Assembly: GCA_002686955.1 (NCBI GenBank)
Contig: NYZA01000130.1
Span: forward strand, 1 to 28,815
Reading direction: 5' to 3'
DNA: 28,815 nucleotides
DNA from: Gemmatimonadota bacterium
Lineage (GTDB): Bacteria > GCA-2686955
Position 1 is the first letter of the stretch. Every line of letters starts with the position of its first letter. The position numbers and the translations under genes are program-made. The notes under the pieces are model-generated. The model had not been told where the DNA came from and searched no databases. It saw nothing but the letters and a program-made list of their open reading frames with translations. Below, piece by piece: positions 23,701 to 28,815 of this stretch.

Positions 23701-26700
23701 TCAGAACTCGAAGCGTCCCCTGAGGTCGAGCCCGCTCTCGTGGTAGTCGGGCGCGAGGAGGCGGTGGAGTCGCATTTCGAGTCCGAGGGGACCGAGGGGG
23801 CGGGTCACGCGGAGGTCGAGACGGCCGACCGGTTGCACCGTGCTCGGATCGCCCGGTGCGTCCTCCACGCCGAAGCCGCCTTCAAAACCCCAGCTCCACT
23901 TCGATGGGGTCGGTTCGTCGGAGGCGGGGCGTCGCGAGAGGGCGAGTGTGCCCAGCAGGCGGCTGTTGCGGCGCGGGGAGTAGTAGTCCGGGGAATGGCG
24001 GTGGAAGCCGGTTAGCTCGATCTCGGCACCGAGGAGAAGCGATCGATACTGTGGACCGAGAGCCACGGTGGTTCGGGCTATTCCGTGCCAGAAGAAATTG
24101 TCGTCGCTCAGGCTGGATCCCTGCCCCGCGATTTCGAGCCGGAAGCGGTCGTCGAGAACCGAGGAGCCGACCCTGCCGACGAGGCCGCGGCGGGCCATGC
24201 CTTCGAGCACGGTGTCGAGGGTTTCGAGCCAGGGTCGGCTCTCCACGCCGATCATGAAGACGCTCTGGCTATCCCTGCGGAAGCTCAGACCCAGCCCTCC
24301 GTCGAGGCGGCTTCCGACCTCGGCGGCGCCCAGAGTGAAGCGCCCATCGGCCACCACGCCCCACCCGAGGGCGGCGGGATCGCTCGGGAAGCGGGCCGCC
24401 GCCACGAGGCTGTTCAGCGAAACCGATTCGCGATCCGCGTCGGTGGGGTCGGAATGGGTGATCCGCTCGAGATCGAGGTCGGCCCCCCAGAGCGATCCAG
24501 CGGCCAGATCGATCCGCTGCGTCGAGAGCCGCACGCCCGCCATCCGTCCGTGGCGGGTGAGCCCGATCAGGGCGCTTTCGGCGCCGAACTGCTCCGGCTC
24601 GCGCGCGTAGGCGAGGGGCATGCCGGGGCCTGGTTGGGGCGCGAGCGTGCCGAGGGCCACGCGCCGCGCTTCTTGCTCCAACTCGAGCCGTGCTACGAGG
24701 CGCAGGACCGCCTCGCGGGCCGGTCGATGCTCCGGCCAGCGCTCGAGCAGCTCCGAATGGCGATCGAGGGCGTGGTGGAGGTCTCCCCGCGCCTCTTCCC
24801 GCGCGGCTTCGGCTTCGATCTCGATATCGCTCCGTCCCCGGGCGCCCTCGACCAGCGCTCCCCAGGCATCGGTCGCTTCTTTGTGCATCCCGGCCGATGT
24901 GAGGGCACGGGCCTCTTCGATCGCCCAGTCGATGCGCCCGGGAGCATCGCCGAGCAGATGCGCGTAGTGAGGCAGCGATTCGGCGGGACGATCCGATGTG
25001 CGCAGCAGCCTCGCCAGGGCAATCCGCACCGGCCTGTCGCTCGGATCGGCGATGAGCAGCGAATCGAGAAGGGCCGCGGCGGCATCGGCTTCACCGGCGA
25101 GCTGGGCGGCGTGGGCGCGGGCGACGATGCGGTCGTGAGGCAGGGTCAGCTCTTCATCGACCCAGGGCGCCGGCGGGTGCGGGACGATGGGAACCGGCAC
25201 TCTGTCGAGATGGGCGAGCTCCAGGCGGGCCAGGCGGTCGGCCGGGTCGGCGGCGATCCGCCGGGTCAGTAGGTGGCGGGCACGCTCCGGCTGCTCGGCA
25301 CTGGCCAGGGCCCGGCAGCGAGGGAGGAGGGCGCCCCCGATCGCGGCCAACGAATCGGCTGCCAAGACCGCGCCGGCGGCTTGCGCCGAGGCTGCGTCGA
25401 GGTCCGCACGGAGCGCCAGTCGGGAATCAACTACATTCCTCCCAGTCCATGACTTCAAGCGAAGATAGGCTGCTTCGGCATCGCCCTGCCCCACGAGACA
25501 ACGGATTTTGGCCGCGGCGATTCGAGGGTCGTCGGGGTGCCGGCTCTCGAGGGGGTCGATGAGCGCGCCGGTCCCGCCGCCGTGCAGGGCGCGCCAGGCC
25601 AGGAGCTCGGCCAGGCGCCGGGCACGCTTCCGATCGTTCCGCTGCGCTTCGCAATGCCGCGCGAGGGTCTCGATCGCCGCCTGCGGATCGCCGTGCAGGA
25701 GGTGGAGCTCCGCCCGTAGCGGGGCCGCGGCGGTGGCGACCGAATCGGGGAGGGCGTCGAGAAGCGTGCCGGCCTCGCCCGCCCGGACCAGATCGATGTG
25801 CGCGCGCGCGCGAAGCAGATCGTCCTCGGGGGTGTCGAGCCGCCGCGGAGAACGGTCCATCAGCTGGAGCGCCTCATTCGCGCGACCGACCCGCACCAGT
25901 GCTTCGGCCAGCGCCCGGGCGACCGGTGGATGCGGCTCGGCCCGCCAGATGGGCTCCAACGCGGCCACCTGCTGAGTCGGCGCGAGCGAGTCGCTCGCCG
26001 CCAGGTGGGCCCAGGCGGAGGGCGCTCCCGGCCAGGGCGTGATCTCGAGAAGCTCGCGCCAATGTCCCTTGGCCAGCAGGGCCGCCCTTGCCGCCGACGC
26101 CAACTCGCTCTCCTCCGAACCCTCCTTTGCATTCGGCTGAGCTCTCGTCACGCGCGGCGCATGTGTCGCGACCAGGTTCGTGTCGCCGGCGGCCCACGCC
26201 GCGAGCACGAGGCGCCGCTCATCGCGCGCCGTGCCACCGGCCTCCACCAGTCCGCGCCAGATCTCCACCGCCTCCGCCGAGCGGCCGGCCGCGTCGAGCG
26301 CATCGCCGAGCTGCCGCGCGAGGTCGCTGTCCGCCGGCCGAAGCTCCAGCAGCCGCCGCAGCACTCCAGTCGGATCGAGATCGGCGTCGCGCCGTGCGCG
26401 CAGCGCGAGCCGCAGCACTTCGGCCCCGCTCTCTCCCGCCGCAATCAGATCGTCGAGTACCTGCGCCGCGCTCGCCGGCGCGCGGAGCCGCATATGCGCT
26501 TGCGCCAGCGCCATTCCAAGCCGGGCATCGCCGGGCGCATCCGCGAAGAAGGTCTCGAGGGGCCGAAGATCGTCGAGGCCGCGAGCGATTCGTGCCTGTG
26601 AGAGGGCGCGGCGCCTCTCGTTGCCGCTCCCGGGACCGAGCTCGTCGATCCGCGAGATCGCCTCGCGGTGCTCACCGGTGCGCACGAGGGCTTTCGAGAG

Positions 26701-27372
26701 TAGATTGCGCACGACCCGGTTTTCGGGCTCCGCGTCGAGGACACGACGCAGCTCCTTTGCTCCTTCGGCCGGGCGGCCGCTGCGCAGGAGGCTCGTGCCG
26801 AGATCTTGACGCACCCGCAGGTCGTCGGGGAAGTTGACCAGGGTCGCGAGCAGGTAGGAGAGCGCCTCTTCGTGATTCTCCGCTTTCGTCAGCGCCCGTC
26901 CCAGCTCGCGCGTGGCCCAATGGTCGCCCGGCCGCGCCTCGAGCTCGGCCCGCAGCTCGTCGACCGAGAGCTCTCGCCGGGCCTCATCGGCTTCCGCGGA
27001 TTGCGGCCCGGGAGAGGCGCCGAGCAGCTCAGCCGCAGGCCCGACCTCGCCCGTCGCCAGCAGGGCTTGCGCGAGGGCCTGCTCGTAGACCGCATCGCCG
27101 GGATGGGACGAAATCAGCCGTTGCAAGGTCGCCACCGCAACCGATGCGCGCCCCGAGGCGACCAGCGCCTGCGCCCGCGCGAGCTCCTCTTCGGAGGTGA
27201 GGGGCGCAAGGGCGGCCGCCGCATCGAAGCGACTCACCGCTTCTTCGGCGTTGCCGACTCGCGCCGCGTTGCGCGCCGCCTCGATGTAGACCGATCGCTC
27301 CAGGGGGGACGCCGCGGAGAGGGCGGCGGGGAGGAGGAGGCGGAGGATCGCGTGGGTGCTGATCGGGGTCAT
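23701..27372 (-). CDS. Outer membrane TPR protein with C-terminal beta-barrel (BcsC/PgaA-like layout)
   Basis: From ATG 27372 the product is 1223 aa. A signal peptide (MTPISTHAILRLLLPAALSA, then AS) leads into roughly 900 residues of TPR-like helical repeats (ELGRALTKAENHEEALSYLL; LARQLGDALDAAGRSAEAVE). The final 290 residues alternate polar and apolar residues as an outer membrane barrel does. They include PDYYSPRRNSRLLGTLALSR, like the YYSP motif in BcsC/PgaA-type barrels, and end RGRFEF with a terminal Phe, the usual barrel-assembly signal. BcsC, PgaA and PelB use this plan to pass exopolysaccharide across the outer membrane. The upstream frame to 27963 is Arg/Pro/Ser-rich antisense noise. 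It overlaps the preceding small gene by ATGA and belongs to the PilZ operon. The exported substrate is unknown. Confidence 0.88.
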   Translation of the reverse strand: MTPISTHAILRLLLPAALSAASPLERSVYIEAARNAARVGNAEEAVSRFDAAAALAPLTSEEELARAQALVASGRASVAVATLQRLISSHPGDAVYEQALAQALLATGEVGPAAELLGASPGPQSAEADEARRELSVDELRAELEARPGDHWATRELGRALTKAENHEEALSYLLATLVNFPDDLRVRQDLGTSLLRSGRPAEGAKELRRVLDAEPENRVVRNLLSKALVRTGEHREAISRIDELGPGSGNERRRALSQARIARGLDDLRPLETFFADAPGDARLGMALAQAHMRLRAPASAAQVLDDLIAAGESGAEVLRLALRARRDADLDPTGVLRRLLELRPADSDLARQLGDALDAAGRSAEAVEIWRGLVEAGGTARDERRLVLAAWAAGDTNLVATHAPRVTRAQPNAKEGSEESELASAARAALLAKGHWRELLEITPWPGAPSAWAHLAASDSLAPTQQVAALEPIWRAEPHPPVARALAEALVRVGRANEALQLMDRSPRRLDTPEDDLLRARAHIDLVRAGEAGTLLDALPDSVATAAAPLRAELHLLHGDPQAAIETLARHCEAQRNDRKRARRLAELLAWRALHGGGTGALIDPLESRHPDDPRIAAAKIRCLVGQGDAEAAYLRLKSWTGRNVVDSRLALRADLDAASAQAAGAVLAADSLAAIGGALLPRCRALASAEQPERARHLLTRRIAADPADRLARLELAHLDRVPVPIVPHPPAPWVDEELTLPHDRIVARAHAAQLAGEADAAAALLDSLLIADPSDRPVRIALARLLRTSDRPAESLPHYAHLLGDAPGRIDWAIEEARALTSAGMHKEATDAWGALVEGARGRSDIEIEAEAAREEARGDLHHALDRHSELLERWPEHRPAREAVLRLVARLELEQEARRVALGTLAPQPGPGMPLAYAREPEQFGAESALIGLTRHGRMAGVRLSTQRIDLAAGSLWGADLDLERITHSDPTDADRESVSLNSLVAAARFPSDPAALGWGVVADGRFTLGAAEVGSRLDGGLGLSFRRDSQSVFMIGVESRPWLETLDTVLEGMARRGLVGRVGSSVLDDRFRLEIAGQGSSLSDDNFFWHGIARTTVALGPQYRSLLLGAEIELTGFHRHSPDYYSPRRNSRLLGTLALSRRPASDEPTPSKWSWGFEGGFGVEDAPGDPSTVQPVGRLDLRVTRPLGPLGLEMRLHRLLAPDYHESGLDLRGRFEF

Positions 27373-27740
27373 GGCGCCGGCTCCAGAGCGTCTTGAAAGA
27401 GGGGCTCGGCGTCGTCGTGTCGCCCCGCCTCGGCGAGCACGAGTGCGAGCGAGATCTTTCGCTCCCCGCTCCCCGGCTCCAGCTCGACCAGGCGACGCAG
27501 CACCTCGATCCGCTCTTCGGTCGTCCCGATCCGGGCGATGATCGGGGCGATGCGGTCGAGGGTGCGAGCTTCGGAGCTCCGCCGGGCGAGGCGCATGAGG
27601 GGAGCGCGGTAGCCCGGGCCGGGGGGAGCTTCTTCGATGGCGCGATGCAGCGCGATTTCGTCGGCGCGACGCATGCGGAAGACCAGGCCGGTCTCGGCCG
27701 AGACGAGAATCGCGAGGAGAAGCGCGATATGTAACTTCAT
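27369..27740 (-). CDS. Small membrane-anchored TPR-like protein
   Basis: The 123-aa product has an N-terminal hydrophobic segment (LHIALLLAILVSAETGLVF, about 3-21) followed by basic RMRR, which suggests a signal anchor or signal peptide. The remaining 90 residues are helical, with one or two TPR-like units (RIEVLRRLVELEPGSGERKI; SLALVLAEAGRHDDAEPLFQ). It overlaps the PilZ gene upstream and the TPR/barrel gene downstream by ATGA at both ends, so it is tightly coupled to both. It may act in the periplasm as an adaptor between the inner membrane and the barrel protein, which is inference from position. I recognise no named family. Confidence 0.8.
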   Translation of the reverse strand: MKLHIALLLAILVSAETGLVFRMRRADEIALHRAIEEAPPGPGYRAPLMRLARRSSEARTLDRIAPIIARIGTTEERIEVLRRLVELEPGSGERKISLALVLAEAGRHDDAEPLFQDALEPAP

Positions 27741-28815
27741 GGCGCCGTCCTTTCGAAGTCCGCGCGTTCGTCCGCTTGCTCCTCGTCCTCTTGCGCCCCG
27801 TCGCCTTGCTTTTCGGCGAGCTCCTCGGCGAAGGCCTCGAGCAGCGGGTCGGCTTCGGCGGAGGACTCGATTTCCGCCAATGTGTCGCGGACGGAGGAGA
27901 GATCGACGCGTTGCGGCACCTGCTCCGCGGTTGGCGTCTCGGGATGATCTTCCTCTGGCTCATCCGTCTCTGTTGGCGTTTCTTCGATCGCCTCCGTTTC
28001 CATTCCTGCTTCTGAGTCGACTGCGGTCTCTGTCTCCATGTCTTCGTTGTTTCGTAGCCCCCTCTGCGTCATGGCATCATGATCGACATCCCCGGGATCG
28101 AGGAACAAAGGAGCGTCTGGGGGGCTGGCGATTCTGGCCAGCGCGGCATTGGGAGTGCTCAGATCGAGGCCGAGTCGCCAGGTGTTCTCTTCCTCTCTTG
28201 GCGAACACGAGACAACCGTTGCGTTGAGGTGCTCGGGAAGCTCGGGATGAATGACGCGGAGCCCGATTTCGGTTCCAACTGCAAGCTCGCGATCGGCCCG
28301 AAGTGCCGCACCGGTCGTGCTCACATCGATCGTGACGCCCCAGAAAGTGTCGCCATTGCTCCCGTCGGTCTGAACCGGGAGCTCGATTTGGTAGCGCGAC
28401 GCCCGGCGCTTGGCTGGACGTCGAACCGCTTTGCGCGCACACTCCATGGCGCGCGAACGCCGCTGCCGCAGACGCTCCTCTTCGATGGCGCGGGCGAGAT
28501 TGGCGAGTCCATGCAGCCCTTTCTTGTCGGGCCGCAAGAAGTAGCGCCACTCCCCTTGGTCGCCCCCGGGCTCTTCATAGACCACGGTCGCGCTCATCCG
28601 GAACACTTCGCCGAAGACGCGCAGGGCAAGATCGTAGCATCCACCCACTTCGAGCTCTTCCTCTACGAGCAGCCCGAGACCCTGCCCCCCGACGTCTCGC
28701 GCCACTCCCACCTTCGGATCGCTGCTCCCTTCCTCCGTCTTCGCGCCCGGCGGGGGGGCCGGCACGTACTCGACCGGGATCGCCTGGGCCTCTCGGCTGC
28801 CGCTCGCCGCCGCGG
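27737..28815 (-). CDS. PilZ-domain protein (c-di-GMP receptor), N-terminus cut by the right window edge
   Basis: The frame stays open to the window edge, and a PilZ-like beginning (SREAQAIPVEYV) lies upstream of the first GTG at 28765, so the gene continues outside. The visible 358 residues hold two PilZ-like units. The first (fragment residues about 6-90) has a degenerate DVGGQG in place of the binding motif. The second (about 133-225) is intact: RxxxR in KRRASRYQIELPV and DxSxxG in TIDVSTTGAAL, the two signatures that bind c-di-GMP. The last 120 residues are an acidic, probably disordered tail (METETAVDSEAGMETEAIEE). No membrane or glycosyltransferase region is visible. It heads the operon with the small anchored protein and the barrel protein, so c-di-GMP probably controls that export system. 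Confidence 0.88.
   Translation of the reverse strand, partial: AAASGSREAQAIPVEYVPAPPPGAKTEEGSSDPKVGVARDVGGQGLGLLVEEELEVGGCYDLALRVFGEVFRMSATVVYEEPGGDQGEWRYFLRPDKKGLHGLANLARAIEEERLRQRRSRAMECARKAVRRPAKRRASRYQIELPVQTDGSNGDTFWGVTIDVSTTGAALRADRELAVGTEIGLRVIHPELPEHLNATVVSCSPREEENTWRLGLDLSTPNAALARIASPPDAPLFLDPGDVDHDAMTQRGLRNNEDMETETAVDSEAGMETEAIEETPTETDEPEEDHPETPTAEQVPQRVDLSSVRDTLAEIESSAEADPLLEAFAEELAEKQGDGAQEDEEQADERADFERTAP

Noticed and set aside
24085-25272. Long plus-strand open frame opposite the TPR-barrel gene (395 codons), considered as a gene
   Set aside because: High GC gives long antisense frames; it has no recognisable domain, no ribosome site, and the opposite strand encodes a convincing protein.
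27373-27963. N-terminal extension of the TPR-barrel frame
   Set aside because: Arg/Pro/Ser-rich composition typical of an out-of-frame reading over the small TPR and PilZ genes; a signal peptide begins at 27372.

Overview
The window is GC-rich bacterial DNA with densely packed genes, many overlapping by 4 bp (ATGA or GTGA). The best taxonomic hint is the subtilase at 10578-13463. It ends in a FlgD-like/sorting-type domain (NPFNPST...GVYFYRLETG) of the kind common in the FCB superphylum and related uncultured lineages such as Eisenbacteria, Krumholzibacteriota and Latescibacterota. A TolC-family protein and a TPR protein with a C-terminal beta-barrel-like region indicate a two-membrane cell. 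No rRNA, tRNA, CRISPR array or phage genes were seen.

Region 1 (1-7713, minus strand). In order of transcription: a TrkA/KtrA K+ channel regulator, the NAD(P)HX repair enzyme Nnr, thiamine-phosphate kinase ThiL, a type II glutamine synthetase, a TolC-family outer membrane factor, a Rossmann/DUF2520 protein, and a secreted TPR-like protein that runs off the left edge. A 188-bp palindromic MITE-like element (3123-3310), flanked by 5-bp direct repeats, sits between glnA and tolC and has rewritten the tolC 5' end.

Region 2 (7714-10457) looks rearranged. A small His-rich secreted protein (plus strand) and a second, unrelated palindromic element (8392-8560) lie where the rest of a TrkH/KtrB K+ channel gene should be. 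Only the N-terminal third of that channel remains, and its stop codon is supplied by the element. Upstream of it is a secreted protein of a family that is, as far as I recall, often labelled 'asparagine synthetase B' although it has no asparagine synthetase motifs.

Region 3 (10578-17874, plus strand). A good sigma70-like promoter precedes a secreted subtilase. This is followed by a secreted protein of unknown function with a probable alpha/alpha-toroid fold and by a Ski2-like RNA helicase. The helicase carries a roughly 90-nt patch that reads better in another frame.

Region 4 (17866-28815, minus strand). A likely operon encodes a PilZ (c-di-GMP receptor) protein cut by the right edge, a small membrane-anchored protein, a 1223-aa TPR plus outer-membrane-barrel protein, a Ser/Thr kinase-NTPase-TPR protein, and a GAF-PAS-histidine kinase-receiver protein. 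The last two overlap by ATGA and together match the layout of single-chain 'multi-kinases'. The first three suggest c-di-GMP-controlled export across the outer membrane, by analogy with BcsC/PgaA/PelB-type systems. No synthase is visible in the window.
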